Shown here: in pieces, positions 1 through 6,917 of the stretch | Layout: the number at the start of each line of letters is the position of its first letter | Numbering within the stretch: the stretch's first letter is position 1 | Source: Lysobacterales bacterium | GTDB lineage: Bacteria > Pseudomonadota > Gammaproteobacteria > Xanthomonadales > Marinicellaceae | DNA length: 10,659 nt | Direction of reading: 5' to 3' | Assembly (NCBI GenBank): GCA_027083915.1 | Contig: JALWML010000548.1 | Span: 1-10,659, forward strand | The notes under the pieces: model-generated | Seen by the model: only the letters and a program-made list of their open reading frames with translations | Database searches by the model: none | Told to the model about the DNA's origin: nothing | Position numbers and translations under genes: made by a program

Positions 1-1232
1 TTATCAAAGTCAGCAAATGAGGTTGACCAGCCAACGGTTCGCAGAGAGATTTGTCCCAGTCCCATGATTTCGCCTTCATCGACAAAGAAGATTTTCTTTT
101 TGCCGTCATCGGTTTTCCAGTTCATGCTGACATTATTACGAAACAGGGCATTTTCTTGAGCAAGCCAATGGGTAACAAAAAGGTCCAAATCTTGGTCATT
201 GTCGTAATCCCCAACTGCCAAACCCATAGCTCCGCGGTAATCGGCAGCCAGAGAACTAGCGCCAATATCGCTGAAAGTACCGTCCTGATTATTGTGGTAT
301 ACGCCGTTTTCTGAAATATCATTAGCGATATATAAGTCTTGAAAACCGTCGTTGTCAAAATCAAACCAAGCAGCGACCAGTGAACGACCTTCTTTATTAT
401 CAACACCCGCTTGTTTTGCTACATCAGTGAATGTTCCATCGCCGTTATTTTTATAGAGTTGATTGCTTGCAGCCTCATAGGAAGATGGGTTGATGGTGAA
501 TGGAATTTCGGTACTGTATTGCTTTTTCATGCTTGTATTCATGGCACTGTCATTGATAAATTCGACATAATTGCATACATACAAATCAATCAAGCCATCA
601 CGATTGAAATCACCCCACGTGGCACCTGCTCCAAATCCTGTATTGGCAACCCCTGCTTGCTTGGAAATGTCTACAAAGCCCTTGTCACCATCATTGCGGT
701 AGAGTTGATTGGCACCATAATTGCTGATATAAAGATCTAAATCATTATCATTGTCAAAATCGCCCCAGGCCGCTCCCATGCCATAAGAGGGTTTGTCTAA
801 ACCAACTTGCGCAGCGACATTTTCAAATGTTCCATCACCCTTATTTTGGTACAAAGCATGTTGTCCTTTGGCTTTTGGGTCGTTGATGTTGCCTTTAAAA
901 TTGACTAAAAACAAATCAACAAAACCATCGTTATTGTAATCACCCCAAGCTACACCCGAGCCCATATCTTCGGGCAATAGCGATTGCCTTTTGGCAGGAA
1001 AATGTTTAAAGTCAATACCCGCTTGTTGAGTAATCTCAGCAAATGAAAACTGTTTCATCTTGTCATCGACTTCTCTGTTCAAAACACTGGTTAAACCTTC
1101 AACACTGCCATCCTCATTTAAAGCAGCAGGATCTTTACCAAACTCAGTAAAAAATGCCAGCCCAATCAAAGCTAACATTCCTGCAGTAAAATACAAGCTC
1201 CATTTGACGAGAAGCTTTTGCCGTTTATTCAT
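1..1232 (-). CDS. FG-GAP/VCBS repeat protein of CRTAC1/ASPIC-UnbV type (C-terminus beyond left edge)
   Basis: The reading frame stays open from the ATG at 1232 to the left edge, giving 410 residues with no stop, so the gene is partial. Residues 11-29 form one hydrophobic segment after a basic start (MNKRQK), which fits a signal anchor or uncleaved signal peptide and a periplasmic or surface location. About five FG-GAP/VCBS blocks follow, each with a DxDxDG-like calcium-binding loop: GDYNNDGFVDLF near 97, GDFDNDNDLDLY near 157, GDFNRDGLIDLY near 207, FDFDNDGFQDLY near 290 and GDYDNDQDLDLF near 341. Between them sit NGDGTF and 'KQAGV' motifs typical of CRTAC1-like proteins. Such repeats build a beta-propeller; many relatives end in an ASPIC/UnbV domain, which would lie outside the window. 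The start overlaps the stop of the multiheme cytochrome gene (ATGA), and a GAGG ribosome site sits 7 nt upstream. The two are therefore probably co-translated and may act together outside the cytoplasm. The actual role is unknown. Confidence 0.9.
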   Translation of the reverse strand, partial: MNKRQKLLVKWSLYFTAGMLALIGLAFFTEFGKDPAALNEDGSVEGLTSVLNREVDDKMKQFSFAEITQQAGIDFKHFPAKRQSLLPEDMGSGVAWGDYNNDGFVDLFLVNFKGNINDPKAKGQHALYQNKGDGTFENVAAQVGLDKPSYGMGAAWGDFDNDNDLDLYISNYGANQLYRNDGDKGFVDISKQAGVANTGFGAGATWGDFNRDGLIDLYVCNYVEFINDSAMNTSMKKQYSTEIPFTINPSSYEAASNQLYKNNGDGTFTDVAKQAGVDNKEGRSLVAAWFDFDNDGFQDLYIANDISENGVYHNNQDGTFSDIGASSLAADYRGAMGLAVGDYDNDQDLDLFVTHWLAQENALFRNNVSMNWKTDDGKKKIFFVDEGEIMGLGQISLRTVGWSTSFADFD

Positions 1233-3466
1233 TCAACAACCTCAATGACTTTTTGAGCAGTCGCAATAGTGGTGATTGGTGTGCGAACTTTTTTGTCTGC
1301 ACCATACACTCTATCTAAAAACTCTGGATTGGCTTTGCGGTATTGCAATTTTACATCGATGGTTAATTTACTGCCTTTTTGAATGGTGTCTGGCACTTTA
1401 AATGGAGCCTTGATGTTATCGCTCATACCTGGGAATAAGGTGCGTTTATAACTGGCTCCAACTAAATCCCATAAGTTGTGGCGATTGATTAATTTACCTT
1501 CTCTATCAAAACCATCCGCACGATAAATAACAGGTAAACCTTGAACGTAATCATTTTCATCTAAATAACCACCTTTATAAATTGTATTGCCAGCCTCGTC
1601 GGTAACAACCACTTCAATCCATGCTTGTATCATGTCCATTGGACCTGTTGGAAAGTCGTGACCAGCTTTGTTATTTAAAATTTCTACTTTTAAGTTAAAC
1701 TCTTCACCAATTCTACCCTTATCTCTGGCATTAATGGCAATTTCCATCGCTCGTCCTGCTTTCCATTTGTGTGCAATTTCAGGGATTTTAATTTCACCAC
1801 GCATCCATTTTTCAGTTAATTGTGTGTGTAATTCTTGGTTTTTAAGTTTATGTAATGCTGGAATGTATTGGTTGGTTCCTAAAGTTCGGTGCGAGCGGTG
1901 TTTATTATCATTATCATCTCTATTGTAATCTAATACATCACCGCGAGCAGGGTCTTTGGAATCGACTAATGGCATGTGGCATTCGCGGCAAGTAACTGAA
2001 TCTTCTACGGTATCTTTAACCCATCGGCTATTTTTCCAATTGTCGTATTGATTTTGACCTTGAACTTTACCAATGTCTGTATTGACGTCGGTATCTAAAT
2101 ACTGTTTGTGGCAAGCTCCACAAAACTCGGGAGTTTTGTATAGGGCGCGTGAAAAGGACTGCAGGTGTTGTTGTGGGTAGGTGCGGATTAAAAAATCACT
2201 AATGGTTTTTGCCATGTCGCCATCGTTGAGTTCAAACACATAACGTTGCGGTGCTTTAACTTCATAATTACCATTGCCTTGCACGTCCGCTTTGGTAATG
2301 GAATGACAAACCATGCAACTGGCACCTTCGTCAGCACCTTGGGCACTTAAGGTGATATTGCTGGAGTTTTTTGCACCACTAAAGAGTGAAATAGGATCAT
2401 GACAACCAGCGCAATATCGGGTGTGTTCAGCGGATGTTTCGTCCACCATCAATGTTTGCACTTGTTGGAACATATCATCCATTGATGAAAAGCGGTGGGC
2501 ACTTGGTAACCACTCATTATAAATTTCACTGTGGCAATTACTGCTACCACAGGATGCAGAACCAGCCATGGCTTTGGCTGTTAAAGCGCCATTTTCTTTA
2601 ATGTCTTGGGCTGCATTATCAAATATTTTCTGCAATTCATCTTCGTTGACTTTGGGTAAACCCTCAAGGCTATTGTTAATGATTGTGAAAATGCCAAACT
2701 CAGGAGATTGTGGTTTATCAAAGGCTTGTTGGAACTTATTTGCATCTGTTGGTGATAATAAAGCACTAACTTGCAGTCTTACTTTGGCTTTGAGTTCTGA
2801 ATCATCTAACTTAGCAAAACTAGGAGCAAAAGGTCGGTCTTTTCCAAATCGCCAATTGTAATTGTCAGAAAAAGACTTTTTGATTTGTGGTTTTTCATAA
2901 ACAGCTAGAGCAATAAAGCAAACAGCAAACAACAAGCCACTGCCCAATATGGCATTAAAATAGAATGTGCGGCGAGCTGAAATTAATTCCTTTGCAGGCC
3001 CAAGACGTCCAAAGTTTCTAAAAATTAAGGTGGTTAAATGCAGAATTACAAATACAGAAAATAATAATGAACTAACTAAGTGAGTTAAATCCCAAAGAGT
3101 CTCTAAGCGTTCGGTCATTAATCCTTGCCATGTCACAACCGAACCACTAATAAAACTCAGTAATAATAAAGCCACTGATAAATAGCCTAATAATTGAAAA
3201 TGGCTAAAATTACCACCTTTACGCTTGAGCCAATGGCTATAAGAATACCAAATAATAGGCAATAACATCAACACACCAAGCAGCGTGTGCAAAAGCAAAC
3301 TAAATTGATTGAAACGACTAAAAGGCAATAAATACAAGGTCAAGCCAGTGACTATTTCAAATAAAAGTAATGCACCTGTGACACCAGTCAGTTTAGAGCG
3401 CCACTCAGGAATGGATTTGTCGAGTTTACGATTTTTTTGTTGGGTTAGATTTGTTTTAGATTCCAC
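1229..3466 (-). CDS. Membrane-anchored multiheme cytochrome c with N-terminal b-type-like domain
   Basis: This 745-residue protein has two parts. Residues about 28-190 hold five predicted membrane helices (about 29-49, 54-78, 90-112, 125-149, 168-190). Loops at 80-84 and 150-166 are basic, so the positive-inside rule puts the rest in the periplasm. Histidines H60 and H78 in helix 2 and H129 and H143 in helix 4 are placed as in di-heme cytochrome b domains, which suggests b-hemes and a quinone link (inference). Residues about 300-500 carry five c-heme sites: CGSSNCH at 306 (CX4CH) and CXXCH at 352, 384, 449 and 493. Extra histidines such as H324 in SAHRF could be distal ligands, as in cytochrome c554-like folds. 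Residues about 580-745 look like a beta-rich domain without heme motifs. The start is GTG at 3466; TAA lies two codons upstream in frame, so no longer start exists, and no clear Shine-Dalgarno is seen. The next gene overlaps its stop. A redox role is firm, but the electron donor and acceptor are unknown. Confidence 0.88.
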   Translation of the reverse strand: MESKTNLTQQKNRKLDKSIPEWRSKLTGVTGALLLFEIVTGLTLYLLPFSRFNQFSLLLHTLLGVLMLLPIIWYSYSHWLKRKGGNFSHFQLLGYLSVALLLLSFISGSVVTWQGLMTERLETLWDLTHLVSSLLFSVFVILHLTTLIFRNFGRLGPAKELISARRTFYFNAILGSGLLFAVCFIALAVYEKPQIKKSFSDNYNWRFGKDRPFAPSFAKLDDSELKAKVRLQVSALLSPTDANKFQQAFDKPQSPEFGIFTIINNSLEGLPKVNEDELQKIFDNAAQDIKENGALTAKAMAGSASCGSSNCHSEIYNEWLPSAHRFSSMDDMFQQVQTLMVDETSAEHTRYCAGCHDPISLFSGAKNSSNITLSAQGADEGASCMVCHSITKADVQGNGNYEVKAPQRYVFELNDGDMAKTISDFLIRTYPQQHLQSFSRALYKTPEFCGACHKQYLDTDVNTDIGKVQGQNQYDNWKNSRWVKDTVEDSVTCRECHMPLVDSKDPARGDVLDYNRDDNDNKHRSHRTLGTNQYIPALHKLKNQELHTQLTEKWMRGEIKIPEIAHKWKAGRAMEIAINARDKGRIGEEFNLKVEILNNKAGHDFPTGPMDMIQAWIEVVVTDEAGNTIYKGGYLDENDYVQGLPVIYRADGFDREGKLINRHNLWDLVGASYKRTLFPGMSDNIKAPFKVPDTIQKGSKLTIDVKLQYRKANPEFLDRVYGADKKVRTPITTIATAQKVIEVVE
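1240..1243 (-). promoter_or_regulatory. Ribosome binding site for the FG-GAP gene
   Basis: GAGG on the minus strand lies 7 nt before the ATG at 1232, inside the 3' end of the upstream cytochrome gene. It supports this start and independent or coupled initiation at the ATGA overlap. Confidence 0.6.
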
Positions 3467-3489
3467 AGATTACAGCACACAATAAAGAG

Positions 3490-3503
3490 TGTCATAATTT
3501 TAT
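3490..3503 (-). promoter_or_regulatory. Predicted -10 region and transcription start of the multiheme cytochrome operon
   Basis: On the minus strand TATAAAAT occupies about 3503-3496; reading TAAAAT (3502-3497) as the -10 puts the start near 3490, about 24 nt before the GTG. There is no good -35 box at the right distance; the FNR-like palindrome occupies that place, as in class II activated promoters. This is a prediction from spacing only. Confidence 0.45.
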
Positions 3504-3522
3504 ACACGCTTGTCAATTGAAC

Positions 3523-3538
3523 CTTGATTTATGTCAAG
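3523..3538 (-). promoter_or_regulatory. FNR/CRP-family operator (FNR-like box)
   Basis: On the minus strand this reads TTGAC-ATAA-ATCAA, one base away from the FNR consensus TTGAT-N4-ATCAA, within a perfect CTTGA-N6-TCAAG dyad. Its centre lies 40-42 bp upstream of the predicted start near 3490, the classic position for class II activation by FNR. Relatives such as DNR/NnrR use similar sites, so the exact regulator is open. It faces the multiheme cytochrome gene and is about 140 bp from the predicted ribE start, too far for a direct class II role there. Confidence 0.6.
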
Positions 3539-3635
3539 TTATTAACAGACACTGAAAAACTATCTAATTGTTGAATAGTCCTAAAATATATGATTTGTCG
3601 TTATTAATATTAATAGTTTTGTTTATAAAAAATCA

Positions 3636-3664
3636 TTGAACAATGGAGTATTTGTCATTATATT
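3636..3664 (+). promoter_or_regulatory. Sigma-70-type promoter of the riboflavin operon
   Basis: TTGAAC (3636-3641), a 17-bp spacer, then TATATT (3659-3664). Transcription would start near 3671, leaving a leader of about 56 nt before the ribE ATG. That is far too short for an FMN riboswitch, and no RFN-like conserved segments are visible anywhere in the 260-bp intergenic region. Confidence 0.55.
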
Positions 3665-3689
3665 GACGATTCACTCTTACTCAATGAGG

Positions 3690-3718
3690 AAAAGGTAAAG
3701 CTACGGCTTGCTCCTTTT
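3690..3718 (+). promoter_or_regulatory. Leader hairpin between Shine-Dalgarno and ribE start
   Basis: AAAAGG (3690-3695) pairs with CCTTTT (3713-3718) and AAGC (3698-3701) with GCTT (3706-3709) around a TACG loop. GAGG (3686-3689) is the only ribosome-site-like sequence and ends directly before the stem; the ATG follows the stem by 8 nt. Folding would bring the two to normal spacing. The T4 tract after the stem is too weak to call a terminator. Confidence 0.5.
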
Positions 3719-3726
3719 AATTAAAC

Positions 3727-4320
3727 ATGTTTACAGGCATCATTCAAAGTGTTGGTAAAATCGTTTCAAAACAACAAAATCAAGGTGATTTTCACTTTGT
3801 TATTCAAACAAATTTTAAAAAAGTCTCAGATATTACTGTGGGTGACAGTATCGCCTGTAATGGCGTCTGTTTGACCGTTACTGAATTAGATGGCGACAAA
3901 ATTTCAGTGGATGTGTCTTTGGAAACTTTGTCAAAGACTCAGGTAGGACAATGGCAAGTTGGTTCGAAAATCAATCTAGAAAAGTCTTTATCTTTGCAAG
4001 ACAAACTCGGCGGTCATATGGTGTCAGGTCACATCGATGCTGTGGCGGAATGTGTTGGTATTGAAACTAGTGCCCGTTCCACCATTTATCAATTTAAAGT
4101 CCCTCAAGAGTTAGATAAATACATTGTCAAGAAAGGCTCAGTTGCCCTTAATGGTGTGAGTTTAACGGTGAATGAGATAGATGAGAGTGTCTTGTCAGTG
4201 AATTTAATTCCACATACATTGCAACAAACAAATTTAGGTTTGCTCAAGTTGAATGATGAAGTTAATTTAGAAATAGATACCATCGCAAGATATGTTGAAA
4301 AAATGGTTAATCCAGTATGA
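3727..4320 (+). CDS. ribE: Riboflavin synthase (alpha subunit)
   Basis: Catalyses the dismutation of two 6,7-dimethyl-8-ribityllumazine molecules to riboflavin and 5-amino-6-ribitylamino-uracil, the last step of riboflavin synthesis, in the cytoplasm as a trimer. The 197-residue length is normal. Two lumazine-binding barrel repeats are visible: residues 1-95, opening with MFTGII and holding GDSIACNGVCLTV at 39-51, and residues 96-197, opening with GGHMVSGHID and holding KGSVALNGVSLTV at 136-148. Positions corresponding to known active-site residues of the E. coli enzyme are kept: F2, S41, C48, H102, S145 and D184. It is the first gene of the rib operon, and its TGA overlaps the ATG of ribB by four bases. 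The symbol follows the E. coli-type use of ribE (some species call it ribC). Confidence 0.96.
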   Translation: MFTGIIQSVGKIVSKQQNQGDFHFVIQTNFKKVSDITVGDSIACNGVCLTVTELDGDKISVDVSLETLSKTQVGQWQVGSKINLEKSLSLQDKLGGHMVSGHIDAVAECVGIETSARSTIYQFKVPQELDKYIVKKGSVALNGVSLTVNEIDESVLSVNLIPHTLQQTNLGLLKLNDEVNLEIDTIARYVEKMVNPV

Positions 4321-5399
4321 ATAATATCCAAGAACTAATAGAAGACATCAAAAATGGCAAGATGGTTATCTTGATGGATGACGAAGACCGTGAGAATGAA
4401 GGGGATTTAGTGGTGGCAGCGAACTGCATTACTCCAGAAATCATCAACTTTATGTCTTTACATGCACGAGGTCTCATTTGTTTGACTTTGATGCCTGAGA
4501 AATGTGAACAGTTAGGCCTCAATTTGATGGTTAATAAAAATACCGCTCAATTAGAAACCAATTTCACTGTTTCTATTGATGCAGCTGATGGAATCACAAC
4601 AGGTATTTCTGCTTATGACCGTTACAAAACCATAGCCGATGCAGTTGATGTCAATGCAAAAGCCGAAGATTTGGTTGTGCCTGGGCATATTTTTCCACTG
4701 ATGGCAAAACCCGGAGGTGTCTTATCACGAGCCGGTCATACCGAAGCTGGTTGTGATATTTCTCATTTAGCTGGCTTAACACCAGCTTCAGTGATAGTTG
4801 AAATTATGAATGAAGATGGCAGCATGGCACGCCGCGATGATTTAATCAAATTTGCACAAAAGCACGATTTGAAAATTGGCACTATTGCTGATTTAATTCA
4901 CTACCGCATGCAACATGAGCAGACCATTTCGGAGATTGAAGAATCATTATTCAGCAGTCAATGGGGTGAATTTAAAGTTAAAAAATTTAACGACAATATC
5001 AACAATACCCAACATTTAGCCTTTTATCGTGGCACAATTAAAGCAGGCGAAGACTGTTTGGTACGCGTGCAATTTGCTAACTTCTTGCGTGAATTGCATG
5101 GATTGAAATCTGATGACAGTTATTGGACAGCACAAAGAGCGTTAAAAACTATTGCAGAAAATGAGTGTGGTGTTTTGGTAGTTCTTAATTCCAATGAATC
5201 AGCCACCATTGATGATTTAAACCTAAATACCAACAAACCCCAATACGCTTACCATAATGTTGGTATAGGCTCACAAATATTAAAAGCCTTGAATGTTGGC
5301 AAAATGAAAATTATGGGGCCTGAATTGCGCTTTCCTGCTCTATCAGGTTTTGGATTAGAAATTACAGAATTTATTGATTATGAAAATACAAATACATGA
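4317..5399 (+). CDS. ribB: 3,4-dihydroxy-2-butanone-4-phosphate synthase with degenerate GTP cyclohydrolase II-like C-terminus (RibBX type)
   Basis: Residues 1-198 are a complete RibB domain that converts ribulose 5-phosphate to 3,4-dihydroxy-2-butanone 4-phosphate plus formate. The metal and substrate motif DDEDRENEGD is at 21-30, VVPGHIFPL at 120-128 and the RAGHTEA block at 138-144. Residues about 205-360 align in position with GTP cyclohydrolase II but lack the three zinc cysteines and the RxEGRGIGL motif, so this half should not cleave GTP. Such RibBX proteins are known in proteobacteria, and an intact ribA two genes downstream supplies the missing activity. The ATG overlaps the ribE stop (ATGA) without its own Shine-Dalgarno, which points to translational coupling. 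Database transfer may wrongly name it bifunctional RibBA. Confidence 0.93.
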   Translation: MNNIQELIEDIKNGKMVILMDDEDRENEGDLVVAANCITPEIINFMSLHARGLICLTLMPEKCEQLGLNLMVNKNTAQLETNFTVSIDAADGITTGISAYDRYKTIADAVDVNAKAEDLVVPGHIFPLMAKPGGVLSRAGHTEAGCDISHLAGLTPASVIVEIMNEDGSMARRDDLIKFAQKHDLKIGTIADLIHYRMQHEQTISEIEESLFSSQWGEFKVKKFNDNINNTQHLAFYRGTIKAGEDCLVRVQFANFLRELHGLKSDDSYWTAQRALKTIAENECGVLVVLNSNESATIDDLNLNTNKPQYAYHNVGIGSQILKALNVGKMKIMGPELRFPALSGFGLEITEFIDYENTNT

Positions 5400-5838
5400 A
5401 GAAGCAGATATTGCTATTGTTACAGCTCCATTTTATCAGCATATTGTTGATGGTTTATATCAAGGAGCAATTAAATATTTACAAGAACAAGGGTTAACCT
5501 TTATAAAAATTGATGTGCCAGGTGCTTTAGAAATCCCTTTTGCTTGTCAATTATTAGAAAAAAAAGTAATCTATTCCACGGAAAGAAGATACCCAGCGAT
5601 TATCGCATTGGGAGCTGTTATCCGTGGAGAAACCGCTCATTTTGATCATGTGTGCCAACAATCCGCTCGTGGTATTATGGATGTTTCCCTAAAGTATAAT
5701 ATTCCTATTGGCAATGGCATTATTACCGTTGAAAACGAGGCACAAGCCATTGCACGTTCGAGTGATGATGATAAAAATAAAGGCTATGAAGCCGCTCATG
5801 CTGCGGTTGAATTACTTAAGTTGAAAGATAGCCTATGA
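5380..5838 (+). CDS. ribH: 6,7-dimethyl-8-ribityllumazine synthase
   Basis: Condenses 5-amino-6-ribitylamino-uracil with 3,4-dihydroxy-2-butanone 4-phosphate (made by the preceding RibB) to the lumazine that RibE uses. Residue numbers are from the ATG at 5380 (152 residues, normal for the family). FYQ at 18-20 corresponds to the aromatic ring-stacking position, VPGALEIP at 46-53 binds substrate, and GAVIRGETAHFDHVC at 78-92 includes the proton-transfer His (H87). R126 and NKG at 133-135 match the phosphate-binding and C-terminal blocks. A TTG two codons upstream (5374) is in frame, but the ATG fits the family better. The start lies 20 nt inside ribB, and the stop overlaps ribA (ATGA). Confidence 0.95.
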   Translation: MKIQIHEEADIAIVTAPFYQHIVDGLYQGAIKYLQEQGLTFIKIDVPGALEIPFACQLLEKKVIYSTERRYPAIIALGAVIRGETAHFDHVCQQSARGIMDVSLKYNIPIGNGIITVENEAQAIARSSDDDKNKGYEAAHAAVELLKLKDSL

Positions 5839-6416
5839 TAAATTTAGTTGCCAGTGCTTCATTGCCTACTCGTTATGCAGATTTTACTGTACATGTTTTT
5901 CTGCATGATAAACAAGAACATCTGGTGTTGACAAAGGGTGAATTTAGCCAAGAGGATTGTGTGTTAACACGCATACATTCTGAATGTTTAACAGGAGATG
6001 GTTTATTTTCTTTGCGTTGTGATTGTGGGCCGCAACTTGAATATGCCATGCAAGAAATAGGTAAAAAAGACAAAGGTATGATTATTTATCTTCGTCAAGA
6101 AGGACGCGGTATCGGCTTGCTTGAAAAAATTAAGGCCTACGAACTTCAAGATCAAGGCGTTGATACATTTGATGCCAATATTCAACTCGGTCATGCCGCT
6201 GATAATCGAAACTATGCTATGCTTGCAGGTGTGTTTAAACATTTTAATGTGTCAACGGTAGATATTATGACGAATAACCCCGATAAAATGAAGGCAATAA
6301 AAGAAGCAGGCGTCACTATTAATCAGCGCATTGCACTTAAGGTTGGTCACACCAAACAGAATGAATCGTATATCAAAACAAAGATTGATAAATTTAACCA
6401 TTTAACCCAATTATGA
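5835..6416 (+). CDS. ribA: GTP cyclohydrolase II
   Basis: Opens the imidazole ring of GTP, releasing formate and diphosphate, to start riboflavin synthesis; a cytoplasmic zinc enzyme. At 193 residues it matches stand-alone RibA. RIHSECLTGD at 46-55 and LRCDC at 60-64 provide zinc ligands C51, C62 and C64. LRQEGRGIGL at 86-95 is the substrate loop, Y102 of the AYELQD segment fits the catalytic tyrosine, and DANIQLGHAAD and MTNNPDK complete the family pattern. All expected catalytic residues are present, unlike in the degenerate C-terminus of RibB. The ATG overlaps the ribH stop by four bases, and its own stop overlaps the next gene in the same way. ribD is not in the window and must lie elsewhere. 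Confidence 0.96.
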   Translation: MINLVASASLPTRYADFTVHVFLHDKQEHLVLTKGEFSQEDCVLTRIHSECLTGDGLFSLRCDCGPQLEYAMQEIGKKDKGMIIYLRQEGRGIGLLEKIKAYELQDQGVDTFDANIQLGHAADNRNYAMLAGVFKHFNVSTVDIMTNNPDKMKAIKEAGVTINQRIALKVGHTKQNESYIKTKIDKFNHLTQL

Positions 6417-6913
6417 TAGTTGATATTGCCAAAGCTCTTGTTTATGCAGGTATTCCTGTCGCTGTCTTTTCTTATTATTTAGTGATGCTAACGCGTGGCA
6501 ATAGCCAATTAAAATCAAGTAATGCCACAGAACTGAAAAAGGAACTGAAAGAAATCACACTAGAACAGAAAGAAGATGAAAGTATTTTTGTGCGAATCTT
6601 GCAAAAAAAGTTTATTAAATTTGGCGGTGGATTTTATGGTATTTTGGCTTTAATGACTTATTTGCATGTAGAATTTAATCAGATTGTTGATTTTTTTAAG
6701 AATTTTACCAGCTTAAGTGATTTCATCGATAGCATAGGACTTAAAATGCTGATTAACTTCTTTATTGAAGCGGCAATGAATTTAATGACGGCTTTTATGT
6801 GGCCCATTTATTGGGTGAAAATTTTGCCAGTTGACTCACTTTGGATTTGGGTAGTTACCGCATTTTTAGCGCATTGGTTTGCGACAAAATATGCTTTGTC
6901 TCGAGAAGTTTAA
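6413..6913 (+). CDS. Unrecognised four-helix membrane protein at the end of the rib operon
   Basis: I do not recognise this 166-residue protein. Hydrophobic segments at about 4-26, 70-85, 111-135 and 141-158 suggest three or four membrane helices. Residues 30-68 are a strongly charged, lysine- and glutamate-rich stretch (KKELKEITLEQKEDES), likely a soluble loop or helix. Residues 87-107 are aromatic and acidic and could form an amphipathic helix. There are no cysteines and no obvious catalytic motif. The ATG overlaps the ribA stop (ATGA) with no ribosome site of its own, so expression should be coupled to ribA. The gene ends 4 bp before the stop of the convergent TauE-like gene, with no terminator visible between them. 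A role in flavin transport or membrane delivery is a guess from position only. Confidence 0.8.
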   Translation: MIVDIAKALVYAGIPVAVFSYYLVMLTRGNSQLKSSNATELKKELKEITLEQKEDESIFVRILQKKFIKFGGGFYGILALMTYLHVEFNQIVDFFKNFTSLSDFIDSIGLKMLINFFIEAAMNLMTAFMWPIYWVKILPVDSLWIWVVTAFLAHWFATKYALSREV

Positions 6914-6917
6914 TAGA

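Noticed and set aside
122..406. A 94-residue minus-strand reading frame with hydrophobic content.
   Set aside because: It lies in another frame of the FG-GAP gene, whose repeats and calcium loops are clearly coding.
51..740. Plus-strand reading frames of 87 and 109 residues opposite the FG-GAP gene.
   Set aside because: They are antisense shadows of a strongly supported coding frame, with no ribosome sites or family motifs.
3684..3698. A four-codon upstream frame (Met-Arg-Lys-Arg-stop) in the ribE leader.
   Set aside because: It has no ribosome site of its own, and its bases are better explained as GAGG plus the hairpin stem.
3467..3726. FMN riboswitch upstream of the riboflavin operon.
   Set aside because: The conserved RFN segments are absent, and the predicted leader of about 56 nt is too short.
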